Assembly (NCBI RefSeq): GCF_007993865.1
Contig: NZ_VIUH01000011.1
Location: 62,001-126,000, forward strand
Source: Pseudomonas sp. SJZ079
GTDB lineage: Bacteria; Pseudomonadota; Gammaproteobacteria; Pseudomonadales; Pseudomonadaceae
Direction: 5' to 3'
DNA: 64,000 bases
The translations under genes and the position numbers were made by a program. Numbering within the stretch: the first letter of the stretch is position 1; every line of letters starts with the position of its first letter. This document shows, one piece after another, positions 1 to 8,372 of this stretch. The notes beneath the pieces were generated by a model. The model ran no database searches and had not been told where the DNA came from. It saw only the letters and a list, made by a program, of their open reading frames with translations.

Positions 1-324
1 TTGATGATCTTGCGCGTGCTGGCCGGCGAGGCGCGGCTGACCGCGAGCGACCTCAGTGGTCGGGTCAGCCTGACGGCCGCGACCCTGTCGGGAATGCTCG
101 ACCGTCTGGAGGAGCGTGGGCTGCTGCAGCGCCAGCGTGACGATAAGGATCGCCGCCGCCACTGGTTGCTACTCAGCGATGCCGGGCGCGAGCTGATGCA
201 GCAGGCGCCAACCTTGCTGCCGCCGGAATTTCGTCAGCACTTTGCCAGCCTGAGCGATTGGGAGCGGCACAGCCTGACCGCCGCGCTGTTGCGCGCGGCG
301 GAACTGTGCGGTGAAGTCGAGTAG
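1..324 (+). CDS. MarR-family transcriptional regulator, C-terminal part (cut by window start)
   Basis: The reading frame is open from the first base, so the N-terminus lies outside the window. The visible 107 residues contain the recognition part of a MarR winged helix-turn-helix: a helix pair around LTAATLSGMLDRLEERGLL, followed by the basic wing QRDDKDRRRHWLLLSDAGRE, and then a C-terminal dimerisation helix ending in LRAAELCGEVE. MarR proteins are dimeric DNA-binding regulators, usually released by small phenolic or oxidative ligands. The target is unknown. The gene converges on the persulfide dioxygenase-like gene two bases downstream, so that gene is probably not its divergently controlled target. 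Confidence 0.85.
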   Translation: MMILRVLAGEARLTASDLSGRVSLTAATLSGMLDRLEERGLLQRQRDDKDRRRHWLLLSDAGRELMQQAPTLLPPEFRQHFASLSDWERHSLTAALLRAAELCGEVE

Positions 325-326
325 TT

Positions 327-1019
327 TTATTTCTGCCCGCAGGCGCGGTTGGCCGGCACGGCGATGTCCATCAGTTTCGGGTCGGGCAGTTTCAGCTCCG
401 CCATCAGCGCGGCATAGGCACGGGCGTTGGTAACTTGCAGGCGTGGGTTGTGCGCTGCTTCTTCGGCGATGCTCGAACGGGTCCAGCCGTGATAGTCATG
501 GGCCGGCCACACCTCGGTGTCGCCGGGCAGTCCCAGTAAGCGTTGCAGGCTGGCCCATTGCTCGCGGGCGTCGCCGTTCTGCAAGTCGGTGCGGCCAGTG
601 CCGCGGATCAGCAGGGTGTCGCCGCTGAACAGTTTGATCGGCCGGCCATTTGCCGCGGGTAGCAGAAAGCAGTAGGAGTCATCCGTATGGCCCGGGGTGA
701 ACCAAACCGTCAGGACGTAATTGCCGAATGGCAGGTGATCGCCGTCGGTGAAGACAAAGCTGGCGCAGGTGCTGGCGCTCTGCTCGCCAAGGCCGCTGCG
801 GCAACCGGTTGCGCTGCGCAGATCACCCAGCGCGGTGATGTGATCGGCATGGGTGTGGGTGTCCAGGGCCAGAGTCAGGCGCAGATTGAGTTCGCCGAGC
901 AGGCGCAGGTAATCGGCCTGTTTATCCTTGACCGGATCAATCAGTACGGCTTCGCCTGCATCTGCCAGCAGGTAGGTGTAGGTCGAGCTGGTGCTATCGA
1001 ATAACTGTCGAAAGAGCAT
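327..1019 (-). CDS. Persulfide dioxygenase-like MBL-fold hydrolase (ETHE1/glyoxalase II type)
   Basis: The 230-residue protein has a metallo-beta-lactamase fold. It carries the metal-binding motif THTHADH near residue 55, the second histidine in FTPGHTDDS, and the signature GDTLLIRGTGRTD typical of ETHE1-type persulfide dioxygenases, followed by WPAHDYHG. Members bind one iron and oxidise glutathione persulfide to sulfite, detoxifying sulfide in the cytosol. I place the start at the ATG at 1019 because GGAGGT lies 7 bases upstream. The TTG five codons earlier would bury that ribosome-binding site inside the gene. A plain glyoxalase II role is less likely because the RGTGRTD motif points to ETHE1. 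The substrate is inferred from family only. Confidence 0.85.
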   Translation of the reverse strand: MLFRQLFDSTSSTYTYLLADAGEAVLIDPVKDKQADYLRLLGELNLRLTLALDTHTHADHITALGDLRSATGCRSGLGEQSASTCASFVFTDGDHLPFGNYVLTVWFTPGHTDDSYCFLLPAANGRPIKLFSGDTLLIRGTGRTDLQNGDAREQWASLQRLLGLPGDTEVWPAHDYHGWTRSSIAEEAAHNPRLQVTNARAYAALMAELKLPDPKLMDIAVPANRACGQK

Positions 1020-1373
1020 TTCAGGCACCTCCAAAGCGCTTCTGGCTGGTCAGTTGGAGTCTGATTAGGACCAGCGGGGCGAATCAGGGTTGCAGCCAAT
1101 GATCGCCCGAAATTGAGCCAGATTGTTGCCGAGCAAGACGCCTAATGCGCCGCCAGCACTCAGGCCGGTGAGCCGTTGCGGCGAAAGGTGCGCGTGCTGA
1201 AGATGGCGCGCCACCGCCAGCAACACCGGCATGGCGGTGGCCATACCGGCGAGTTGGGCCATTGAGATGAACCATAGCAAAGTCAGTGTGCTGAAAAACC
1301 TACCGCGTTGCCTGTCAGCCTTGATCAGCCGATGCCCGGGGCGGGGTGCAAAGGCTTGCTCGGCAGCGGGTCC
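1020..1373. other. Gap without a supported gene
   Basis: These 354 bases separate mnmC from the MBL hydrolase gene. A 71-codon minus-strand frame (1065-1280) encodes a hydrophobic peptide, but it has only a TTG start, no ribosome-binding site and no family I recognise, so I do not call it. The stretch presumably holds the promoter of the MBL gene. I see no strong palindrome or terminator. Confidence 0.5.
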
Positions 1374-3356
1374 TCAGCCGTTGCGGATCAGCTTGCGCAG
1401 GGCAAAACGATTGGGGTGGCAGGCTTCGGCCACCTCGCGCGGCAATGGCAGTGGCTCGTCATTCAGCCAGGCGGCGATCAACTCGCCGGACAGCGGTGCG
1501 CTGATCAGCCCGCGCGAGCCGTGACCGCTGTTGACATACAGGCCGTCGAGCCAGGGGCAGGGGGTGTCCGGCACTTGCCGGGCATCCTTGCCGAGTACCG
1601 CGTAGGCCAGATCGAAGGGTTCGCGATCGGCCAGGGGGCCGACGATCGGCAGGTAGTCCGGGCTGGTGCAGCGAAAGGCCGCTCGACCTTCGAGCTGCTC
1701 CGGGTTGTAGTGGCTGCTGCGCAAACGCTCGGCCAGGTCACTGGAGATTTCCTCGAGTAGTCCCAGGTTGCTTGCGTGTTCGGCGCTATTGACGCGCAGG
1801 TCGTCGCTGTTGAAGTCGAAGCTGGCGCCCAGTGTGTGCTCGCCTTGACGGGCCGGGGCGATGTAGCCTTCGGCGCAGACTACGGTGCCCAGCACCGCGC
1901 TCCGTGGGGTGGCGGGCAGGCAGCTGATCTGGCCGCGAATGCGCTTGAGCGGCAACTCGGCGCTGTAAGGGAAGCGCTTGATCTCGGCGGCGCCGGCCAG
2001 CACCGCCACTGGCGCTGCGGCCAGCAGTTGCTCGCCGTTCCAGGCCTGCCAGTCTGCGCCTTCACGGCGCAACTCGAGGGCTTCTTGGTGCAGCAGCAAG
2101 TGGATATTGGCGTGTTGGCTGAGCAGGCGGCACAGCGCCGGTGGGTGCACCCAGCCGGCTTGCGGGTAGAACAGGCCGCCGGCCGGTAGCGCGACATGGG
2201 CGATGCGCTCGGCGGCGGCTCGATCGAGCGACATCAGTAAGTCGTCGGCAAAGGCGCTGTTCAGTTGTGCCTGACGCTTGGCTTCCTTGTCGTCGAAGGC
2301 CAGTTGCAGCACGCCGCAATTGTCCCAGTCGCTGCCTTTTTGCAGGCGTTCGAGCAGCCGGCGGGTGTGGCCGAAACCGCTGACGATCAGGCGCGACAGC
2401 GTCGTGCCGTGGGCCGAGAGCTTGAGGTAGAGCGCGCCTTGCGGGTTGCCCGAGGCTTCCGCCGCGATAGCGCCGTGACGCTCCAGCAGGCTGACCTGCC
2501 AGCCGCGGGCGGCCAGACTGGCGGCCGTCGCGCAACCGGCCAGGCCGGCCCCTATGACCAGGGCGTGGCGCGCGACTGGTTGGAACGTCGGACGGGCGAA
2601 CCAGGGTTTTCCGGGAGGTGGCGGTTCGCCGATGAACTGGCCCTTGAGCACTTCCCACTTCTTGCCCAGACCGGGCGTGCGCTTGACCTGGAAACCGGCC
2701 TGTTTGAGGCCGCGGCGCACCACGCCAGCGCTGCTGAAGGTGCCGAAGCTGGCGCCGGGGGTGGACAGCCGGGCCAGCTCGGCAAACAGCTCGGGCGTCC
2801 ACAGGTCCGGGTTCTTCGCCGGGGCGAAGCCATCGAGAAACCAGGCATCGATGCGCGCATCCAGCTGCGGCAGCAGTTCCAGGGCATCGCCGATCAGCAG
2901 GGTCAGGCTGATGCGTCCACCGGCAAATAACAGCCGTTGAAAACCCGGATGCACCGCGACGTATTGCTCCCGCAGGGCCTGGGCAAAAGGCGCCAGCTCG
3001 GGCCACAAGGCCAGGGCGCGTTGCAGGTCGTGCTGGCCCAACGGGTATTTCTCCACGCTGACGAAATGCAGTCGGGCGCCAGCAGGCGCTTGCTGCTCGA
3101 ACAGCTGCCAGGCGCAGAGAAAGTTCAGCCCCGTGCCGAAGCCGGTTTCGCCAATCAGCAACTGCCCGCCTGCGCTCAGGGCAGCGAAGCGCGCGGGCAG
3201 ATCGTTGTTGGCGAGAAATACATAGCGGCTTTCTTCCAGGCCATTGTCGGAGGAGAAGTACACGTCGTCGTACAGTCGCGATAACGGCTGGCCGTGGGCA
3301 TTCCAGTCGAGTTGGGCCTGTTGCGTGCCGGGAAGGTCGGGCGGGGTGGCGGGCAT
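1374..3356 (-). CDS. mnmC: Bifunctional tRNA wobble-uridine modification enzyme MnmC
   Basis: The 660-residue protein has the two-domain layout of MnmC. Residues about 1-240 form a SAM-dependent methyltransferase (MnmC2/MnmD), with the SAM-binding loop GETGFGTGLNFL and the conserved WFLDGFAPAKNPDLW. From about residue 260 an FAD-dependent oxidoreductase (MnmC1) begins, with the dinucleotide motif ALVIGAGLAGCATAASLA. MnmC converts cmnm5(s2)U34 to nm5 and then methylates it to mnm5 in tRNAs reading NNA/NNG codons. Length matches the E. coli protein (about 668). The gene is divergent from pap across about 120 bases, which presumably contain both promoters. Confidence 0.96.
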   Translation of the reverse strand: MPATPPDLPGTQQAQLDWNAHGQPLSRLYDDVYFSSDNGLEESRYVFLANNDLPARFAALSAGGQLLIGETGFGTGLNFLCAWQLFEQQAPAGARLHFVSVEKYPLGQHDLQRALALWPELAPFAQALREQYVAVHPGFQRLLFAGGRISLTLLIGDALELLPQLDARIDAWFLDGFAPAKNPDLWTPELFAELARLSTPGASFGTFSSAGVVRRGLKQAGFQVKRTPGLGKKWEVLKGQFIGEPPPPGKPWFARPTFQPVARHALVIGAGLAGCATAASLAARGWQVSLLERHGAIAAEASGNPQGALYLKLSAHGTTLSRLIVSGFGHTRRLLERLQKGSDWDNCGVLQLAFDDKEAKRQAQLNSAFADDLLMSLDRAAAERIAHVALPAGGLFYPQAGWVHPPALCRLLSQHANIHLLLHQEALELRREGADWQAWNGEQLLAAAPVAVLAGAAEIKRFPYSAELPLKRIRGQISCLPATPRSAVLGTVVCAEGYIAPARQGEHTLGASFDFNSDDLRVNSAEHASNLGLLEEISSDLAERLRSSHYNPEQLEGRAAFRCTSPDYLPIVGPLADREPFDLAYAVLGKDARQVPDTPCPWLDGLYVNSGHGSRGLISAPLSGELIAAWLNDEPLPLPREVAEACHPNRFALRKLIRNG

Positions 3357-3479
3357 GTTGGTTACCGAGTTGAGCAGGCGCGCATTCTAGCCGATTGCCG
3401 GGTGGCTATCGCGCGGCGGGCGCGGACAAAGGCGTGGCCGATCCGCTAGGCTGGCAGCAGACTATTCAGGGAGCTGCGC

Positions 3480-4967
3480 ATGTTCGAATCCGCCGAGCTG
3501 GGCCATAGCATCGATAAAGCCACGTTCGAGGCCGCCGTGCCGGCGCTACGCGAGGCGTTGCTGGAGGCCCAGTACGAGTTGCAGCAACAGGGACGCTTTG
3601 CGCTGCTTATCCTGATCAGCGGCATCGAAGGTGCGGGCAAGGGCGAGACGGTCAAGCTGCTCAACGAGTGGATGGACCCGCGGCTGATTCAGGTCAGCAC
3701 CTTCGACCAGCAGGGCGACGAGGAGTTGGCGCGTCCGCCGGCCTGGCGCTACTGGCGGCAATTGCCAGCCAAGGGGCGCATCGGGGTTTTCTTCGGCAAT
3801 TGGTACAGCCAGATGATTCAGGGGCGGGTGCGTGGACGCTTGAAGAAGGCCGCTCTGGATCAAGCGATCGATGGTGCCTTGGGCTTGGAACAGATGCTCT
3901 GCGACGAGGGCACGCTGATCTTCAAGTTCTGGTTCCATCTGTCCAAGGCGCAGATGAAGGCGCGTCTCAAGGCGCTGCAGGATGATCCGCTGCACAGTTG
4001 GCGCCTCAGCCCGCTGGACTGGCGTCAGTCGAAAACCTACGACAAGTTCGTGCGGGTCGGCGAGCGCGTGCTGCGCCGAACCAATCGAGATTATGCACCC
4101 TGGTATGTGGTCGAAGGGGTGGACGAGTACTACCGTAGCCTGACGGTCGGGCGCATTCTCCTCGAAGGTCTGCGGGCGGCGTTGAAAGCGAAGAACCGAC
4201 CGTTGGCGCAGCCGCATGCCGCGCCGCTGACCGCCAACCTGGATGAGCGGGGTCTGCTCGACAGCCTGGACATGGGGCAGTCATTGGCCAAGGCGGAGTA
4301 TCAGCAGCAGCTGGCCAGCGAGCAGGCGCGCTTCTCCAGACTGATGCGTGACAGACGCATGCGGCGTCACGCCTTGGTGGCGGTGTTCGAAGGCAATGAT
4401 GCAGCGGGTAAAGGCGGCGCCATTCGCCGTGTGGCGGCGGCGCTCGACCCGCGTCAATACCGTATCGTGCCGGTGGCCGCGCCGACCGAGGAAGAACGTG
4501 CACAGCCCTATTTGTGGCGTTTCTGGCGGCATATTCCGGCGCGCGGCAGCTTCACCGTATTCGATCGCTCCTGGTACGGGCGGGTGCTGGTCGAGCGTGT
4601 CGAGGGATTTTGCGGTGTGGCCGACTGGATGCGCGCCTACGACGAAATCAACGATTTCGAGGAGCAGCTGACCGATGCCGGGGTGGTGCTGGTGAAGTTC
4701 TGGCTGGCGATCGATCAGGACACCCAGTTGCAGCGCTTCAAACAGCGCGAAGCAATTCCCTTCAAGCGGTTCAAGATCACCGAGGACGATTGGCGCAACC
4801 GCGAGAAATGGCCGCTCTACCGCGACGCGGTGGGCGATATGGTCGACCGTACCAGCAGTGAAATCGCCCCCTGGACCTTGGTCGAGGCCAACGACAAACG
4901 CTTCGCCCGGGTCAAAGTGCTGCGCACGATCAACGCTGCGCTGGAGGCGGCGTTTGCCAAGGATTGA
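3480..4967 (+). CDS. pap: Polyphosphate:AMP phosphotransferase (two-domain PPK2)
   Basis: The 495-residue protein is a tandem of two PPK2 domains, each with its own P-loop: GIEGAGKGETVKLL near residue 45 and GNDAAGKGGAIRR near residue 302. Each domain also has its own lid region (FGNWYSQM and FDRSWYGRVLVERV). Two-domain PPK2 enzymes transfer phosphate from polyphosphate to AMP, giving ADP, with the C-terminal half catalytically active in studied members. The protein is cytosolic and links polyphosphate stores to adenylate balance. Length is normal for Pseudomonas Pap (about 497). It stands alone, with a long palindrome-rich gap downstream. Confidence 0.93.
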   Translation: MFESAELGHSIDKATFEAAVPALREALLEAQYELQQQGRFALLILISGIEGAGKGETVKLLNEWMDPRLIQVSTFDQQGDEELARPPAWRYWRQLPAKGRIGVFFGNWYSQMIQGRVRGRLKKAALDQAIDGALGLEQMLCDEGTLIFKFWFHLSKAQMKARLKALQDDPLHSWRLSPLDWRQSKTYDKFVRVGERVLRRTNRDYAPWYVVEGVDEYYRSLTVGRILLEGLRAALKAKNRPLAQPHAAPLTANLDERGLLDSLDMGQSLAKAEYQQQLASEQARFSRLMRDRRMRRHALVAVFEGNDAAGKGGAIRRVAAALDPRQYRIVPVAAPTEEERAQPYLWRFWRHIPARGSFTVFDRSWYGRVLVERVEGFCGVADWMRAYDEINDFEEQLTDAGVVLVKFWLAIDQDTQLQRFKQREAIPFKRFKITEDDWRNREKWPLYRDAVGDMVDRTSSEIAPWTLVEANDKRFARVKVLRTINAALEAAFAKD

Positions 4968-5011
4968 GGTGACTGCACTAGTGTGCTGCCTCAGAAATAA
5001 CGATCAGTTCC

Positions 5012-5076
5012 GCTGGGTTAGACGCGTGCGCGGTGGTCCGCTCAAGCAGCCGGATCTGGCGCGGCGTAACCCAGCA
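5012..5076. repeat. REP-like inverted repeat, TGGGTTA family
   Basis: The left end reads GCTGGGTTAGACGCG and the right end GCGGCGTAACCCAGC, so the outer arms are complementary (GCTGGGTTA/TAACCCAGC) around a variable centre. The same arm sequence recurs at 5101-5168 and, with GTGGGTTA, at 18484-18549 and near 18573. This fits an intergenic repeat family. It lies just downstream of pap and could also slow transcription there. Confidence 0.6.
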
Positions 5077-5100
5077 TTGGCAGCGCGATTACCGACGCCG

Positions 5101-5168
5101 TGCTGGGTTACTCGGCGTTCGGAAAATGTATCGCCTGTACCTCGGTGGCATGCGCCGCTAACCCAGCC
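5101..5168. repeat. Second TGGGTTA-family inverted repeat
   Basis: The left arm TGCTGGGTTACTCGGCG and right arm GCGCCGCTAACCCAGC frame an imperfect 68-base palindrome, 25 bases after the first copy and in tandem with it. The inner sequences of the two copies differ, as expected for old, drifting copies of a mobile repeat. Confidence 0.55.
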
Positions 5169-5248
5169 TACGAGTTTGCTGCGCTTGCCTGCCAACCACT
5201 ACTTTGTTTCAGGCTAATCCGTGAAGAACCTTTATTTAGAGACGGCAC

Positions 5249-5299
5249 CCTAGGGTCTGTTGCCGTTTCATTGCGAATGAAACGGTAACAGACCCTAGG
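5249..5299. repeat. 24-base-arm hairpin with 3-base loop
   Basis: The left arm at 5249-5272 and the right arm at 5276-5299 are complementary over 24 bases, with a single G/A mismatch opposite and a GCG loop. The outer ends are CCTAGGGTCTGTT and AACAGACCCTAGG. No run of T follows, so it is a poor intrinsic terminator. Its near perfection contrasts with the drifted palindromes beside it and suggests a recent insertion of a small palindromic element or selection on a structured RNA. Confidence 0.65.
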
Positions 5300-5515
5300 C
5301 AGGGTAGGCGTGCTTGAGGCCCAGGCGGTACCGAAATATTCGGCATTCGAGAGCTGTAGTGAATGTGCATCCAGAGAGATGCGCCGCTAAACCCAGTCTT
5401 GGGGGGGCTGGATTGCCAGGATGGCTGCGCATACGGCTGGTGAATGATCGTCGCCGCCTTAGATTGTCCGGTTTTATGCTCTTGGTCTGTTCAACATCAA
5501 ACAATGAGGTGCCTC

Positions 5516-6700
5516 ATGCGTGAAGTGGTGATAGTCGAAAGCGTACGGACTGGCTTGGCCAAATCTTTTCGCGGCAAGTTCAATCAGACTCGCCCAGACG
5601 ATATGGCAGCCCACTGCGTGAATGAGTTGCTGGCGCGCACCGGCGTGGATCCGGCGCTGGTTGACGATTGCATCGTCGGTGCCGGCTCCAACGAGGGCGC
5701 CCAGGGCATGAATATCGGCCGCAATGTGGCGGTGCTCTCCGGGCTGGGCACTCAGGTGGCCGGCATGACCCTCAACCGCTTCTGCTCCTCGGGGTTGCAG
5801 GCCATCGCCATCGCCGCCAACCAGGTGGCCTCGGGTTGCAGTGAGATCATCGTCGCCGGTGGCGTCGAGTCGATCACCATGACCATGAAGAGCATGAACA
5901 CCGACCACCTGTTCAACCCGATCCTGCAGCGCGACGTACCGGGCATCTACTACCCTATGGGGCAGACTGCCGAGATCGTCGCCCGCCGTTACAACGTCAG
6001 TCGCGAGGCCCAGGATGCCTATGCCCTGCAGAGCCAGCAGCGCACCGCGCAGGCTCAGGCCGCTGGTCTGTTCGACGATGAAATCGTGCCGATGCAGGTC
6101 AAATACCTGGTCGAAGACAAGGCCACTGGCGAGAAGCAGATCGTCGACGGCGTGGTTGATCGCGACGATTGCAATCGCCCCGACACCACCCTGGAGAGCC
6201 TGACCGCACTCAAACCGGTATTCGCCGAAGATGGCTCGGTGACCGCCGGCAATGCCTCGCAACTCTCCGACGGCGCCTCGATGACCCTGGTAATGAGCCT
6301 GGAGAAAGCCATCGAACTGGGGCTCAAGCCCAAAGCCTTCTTCCGCGGCTTCGTCGTCGCCGGTTGCGAGCCGGACGAGATGGGCATCGGCCCGGTGTTT
6401 TCCGTGCCTAAGCTGCTCAAGGCCAAGGGCCTGAGCGTTGCCGACATCGACCTGTGGGAGCTCAATGAGGCTTTCGCTTCGCAGTGCCTGTATGCCCGCG
6501 ACCGCCTGGAAATCGACAATGCCAAGTACAACGTCAACGGCGGCTCGATTTCGATCGGTCACCCGTTTGGCATGACCGGCTCGCGCCAGGTCGGTCACCT
6601 GGTGCGCGAACTGCAACGGCGCAACCTGCGTTACGGTATCGTCACCATGTGCGTGGGCGGTGGTATGGGTGCTACAGGCTTGTTCGAGGCCGTGCGTTAA
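5516..6700 (+). CDS. Thiolase-family acetyl-CoA C-acyltransferase
   Basis: The 394-residue protein is a type II thiolase. The nucleophilic cysteine lies in NRFCSSGLQAIAIAA near residue 90. The C-terminal catalytic histidine lies in GGSISIGHPFGMTGSR, and the second cysteine lies in VTMCVGGGMGATGLFE. Thiolases condense or cleave acyl-CoA with acetyl-CoA. The motif spacing fits the FadA/AtoB group, but chain-length preference cannot be read from sequence. The ATG at 5516 is chosen because MREVVIVESVRTG is the standard thiolase N-terminus and GAGGT precedes it at 5506. The longer frame upstream is not conserved-looking. The gene ends at a strong terminator. Confidence 0.93.
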   Translation: MREVVIVESVRTGLAKSFRGKFNQTRPDDMAAHCVNELLARTGVDPALVDDCIVGAGSNEGAQGMNIGRNVAVLSGLGTQVAGMTLNRFCSSGLQAIAIAANQVASGCSEIIVAGGVESITMTMKSMNTDHLFNPILQRDVPGIYYPMGQTAEIVARRYNVSREAQDAYALQSQQRTAQAQAAGLFDDEIVPMQVKYLVEDKATGEKQIVDGVVDRDDCNRPDTTLESLTALKPVFAEDGSVTAGNASQLSDGASMTLVMSLEKAIELGLKPKAFFRGFVVAGCEPDEMGIGPVFSVPKLLKAKGLSVADIDLWELNEAFASQCLYARDRLEIDNAKYNVNGGSISIGHPFGMTGSRQVGHLVRELQRRNLRYGIVTMCVGGGMGATGLFEAVR

Positions 6701-6712
6701 CTGCGGCTCCCC

Positions 6713-6753
6713 CCCATAAAAAAACCGCGCTTCGAGCGCGGTTTTTTTATGGG
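6713..6753. terminator. Bidirectional intrinsic terminator
   Basis: An ACCGCGC/GCGCGGT stem with a short TTCG-type loop is flanked by A7 on the left and T7 on the right, extended by CCCAT/ATGGG. It can end transcription of the thiolase gene from the left and of the DUF6316 gene from the right. Confidence 0.9.
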
Positions 6754-6763
6754 AATGCTGCAA

Positions 6764-6973
6764 CTAAAATGATCGGCTCTCGATGATGTCGCTGGCCTGA
6801 TTCATGCGACGAACATAGAAGGCAATCTCCCGTTCGGCATCGACCCGGGTGAAGTAGGGACCTTCGAGGGTGCCTTCACGGGTGGCAAAAAAGTATTGGC
6901 CATTGACCGTACTGACCCGCTCGCTGCGGTAGTGCGTGCCGGGGGTTGGATCGATGGTGCGCTGACCAAACAT
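6764..6973 (-). CDS. DUF6316-like small protein
   Basis: The 69-residue soluble protein starts MFGQRTIDPTPGTHYRSERV and contains a compact beta-rich centre (NGQYFFATREGTLEGPYFT) followed by a helix VDAEREIAFYVRRMNQ. I recognise it as resembling the DUF6316 family of small gammaproteobacterial proteins with no known function; this is from memory of the sequence style. It converges with the thiolase gene on a shared terminator and is divergent from the EamA transporter gene. Confidence 0.75.
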   Translation of the reverse strand: MFGQRTIDPTPGTHYRSERVSTVNGQYFFATREGTLEGPYFTRVDAEREIAFYVRRMNQASDIIESRSF

Positions 6974-7266
6974 GGCGAAACCTCACGCATTAAGCTCAAT
7001 GGCTTTAGTCTAGCTCCTCTGTTCTCGAGTGTTGGGGTTGGCGACAAATGGCCGATTTTACCGCTCTTAACGGTTGTTTTCCGTATTTTTACTGAATTTT
7101 GGCGTCATTCGCCTGGCGGATTGATGCGTGTCGACAGTACAGTTTTCGCCCGCAACTCAGTCGAACTGTGACTGTGTAGTTTCTCGAGGCGAACCTAAAA
7201 TGCCGTTTTACGGTGTCAGCTCGCTGTCTTTCAGGCTTTGGCTGCTGCCGTGCATTCGAGGCTGTC

Positions 7267-8229
7267 ATGCATATCTCTTCTGGACGTTGGCTCTACGGCA
7301 TGCTCCTGGCGTTGCTTACCGCGGTGCTCTGGGGTGTATTACCGATCAAACTCAAGCAAGTGTTGCAGGTGATGGATCCGGTCACCGTGACCTGGTATCG
7401 CCTGCTGGTGTCGGGCTCGATTCTGCTGGCCTATCTGGCCGCGAGCCGGCGTTTGCCGCGTTTTCGACCGCTGGGCAGGAAGGGCGGCTGGTTGCTGGCG
7501 TTGGCGATTGCCGGGCTGAGCGGCAACTACGTGCTGTATCTGGTCGGCTTGAACCTGCTCAGCCCAGGGACTACCCAGTTGGTGATTCAGGTTGCGCCGA
7601 TCTTGCTGTTGATTAGTAGCCTGTTCGTCTTCCGTGAGCGCTTCAGTCTGGGCCAGGGCATGGGTTTGCTGGTGCTGGTGACGGGTTTCGTGCTGTTTTT
7701 CAATCAGCGGCTGGGCGAGTTGCTGACTTCACTGAGCCAATACACCGCCGGGGTGCTGACGGTATTGCTGGCGGCCTTCGTTTGGACCTTCTATGGCTTG
7801 GCGCAAAAGCAGCTGTTGACGGTGTGGAATTCCCTGCAGGTGATGATGGTGATCTACCTGGCCTGTGCCTTGCTGCTGACACCCTGGGCGTTGCCGCAAC
7901 AAGTGCTGCAACTGAGCCCGTTGCAGGCCTGGCTATTGCTGGCCTGTTGCCTGAATACCCTGGTCGCCTATGGCGCTTTCGCCGAGGCACTGGCGCACTG
8001 GGAGGCCTCGCGGGTCAGTGCAACCCTGGCGATTACCCCGTTGGTTACCTTTGCCTCGGTGGCGCTGGCGGCTAGCTGGTGGCCGGACTATGTGCTGCCC
8101 GAGCAGATCAACGGCATCGCGTACGGCGGCGCGGTAATGGTGGTGCTGGGTTCGGCGTTGACGGCACTCGGTCCGTCGTTGATGGCGCGCTTGCGTGCGC
8201 GCCGCGCGCGTTTGGCCGCGCAGCTGTAG
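7267..8229 (+). CDS. EamA/DMT-family transporter
   Basis: The 320-residue integral membrane protein has about ten hydrophobic segments in two EamA repeats. The first repeat begins LLALLTAVLWGVLPIKLKQV, and the second begins around residue 155 at LTVLLAAFVWTFYGLAQKQL. Drug/metabolite exporters of this type move small metabolites across the inner membrane, and the substrate cannot be inferred. I choose the ATG at 7267 (MHISSGRW), with GAGG a few bases upstream. The frame extends 18 codons further but that part lacks the family look. The C-terminus ends in a basic RARRARLAAQL tail. A REP palindrome follows immediately. Confidence 0.9.
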   Translation: MHISSGRWLYGMLLALLTAVLWGVLPIKLKQVLQVMDPVTVTWYRLLVSGSILLAYLAASRRLPRFRPLGRKGGWLLALAIAGLSGNYVLYLVGLNLLSPGTTQLVIQVAPILLLISSLFVFRERFSLGQGMGLLVLVTGFVLFFNQRLGELLTSLSQYTAGVLTVLLAAFVWTFYGLAQKQLLTVWNSLQVMMVIYLACALLLTPWALPQQVLQLSPLQAWLLLACCLNTLVAYGAFAEALAHWEASRVSATLAITPLVTFASVALAASWWPDYVLPEQINGIAYGGAVMVVLGSALTALGPSLMARLRARRARLAAQL

Positions 8230-8244
8230 TTGGCTCGAGCCCGC

Positions 8245-8302
8245 GTAGCCCGGATGAAGTCCGGGAAGATTGTTCATCGCTCCCGGATTTCATCCGGGCT
8301 AC
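8245..8302. repeat. REP palindrome, GTAGCCCGGAT family
   Basis: GTAGCCCGGATGAAGTCCGGGA and, 16 bases on, TCCCGGATTTCATCCGGGCTAC form facing copies of the same unit, each itself a small hairpin. A related pair lies at 31024-31083. This is the intergenic REP type common in several Pseudomonas genomes. It sits at the convergent 3' ends of the EamA and quinone-reductase genes. Confidence 0.8.
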
Positions 8303-8372
8303 GGGATGAACAACCTACTGAGAGATCACTGCTAGCCGAGGCCGGCTAGCTCGGCCTGGCGTCGCCGCTCCG

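Larger units (their letters stand above)
4968..5515. other. Palindrome-rich gap between pap and the thiolase gene
   Basis: These 548 bases hold no gene I can support. They contain two loose inverted repeats of the TGGGTTA family (5012-5076 and 5101-5168), a near-perfect 24-base hairpin (5249-5299), and a further degenerate half near 5390 (GCGCCGCTAAACCCAG). The last 150 bases are less structured and should contain the thiolase promoter, with a ribosome-binding site GAGGT at 5506-5510. Confidence 0.6.

Noticed and set aside
1065..1280. 71-codon hydrophobic minus-strand frame between mnmC and the MBL gene
   Set aside because: It starts only at TTG, has no ribosome-binding site, no recognisable family and an overlapping alternative frame of similar quality, so it is probably chance or a decayed gene.
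4981..5300. Possible CRISPR-like repeats after pap
   Set aside because: The repeats are inverted, few and unequal in spacing, with no constant spacer length; they are REP-like palindromes.
5474..6763. 429-codon minus-strand frame opposite the thiolase
   Set aside because: Antisense shadow running through the terminator as well; no family features.
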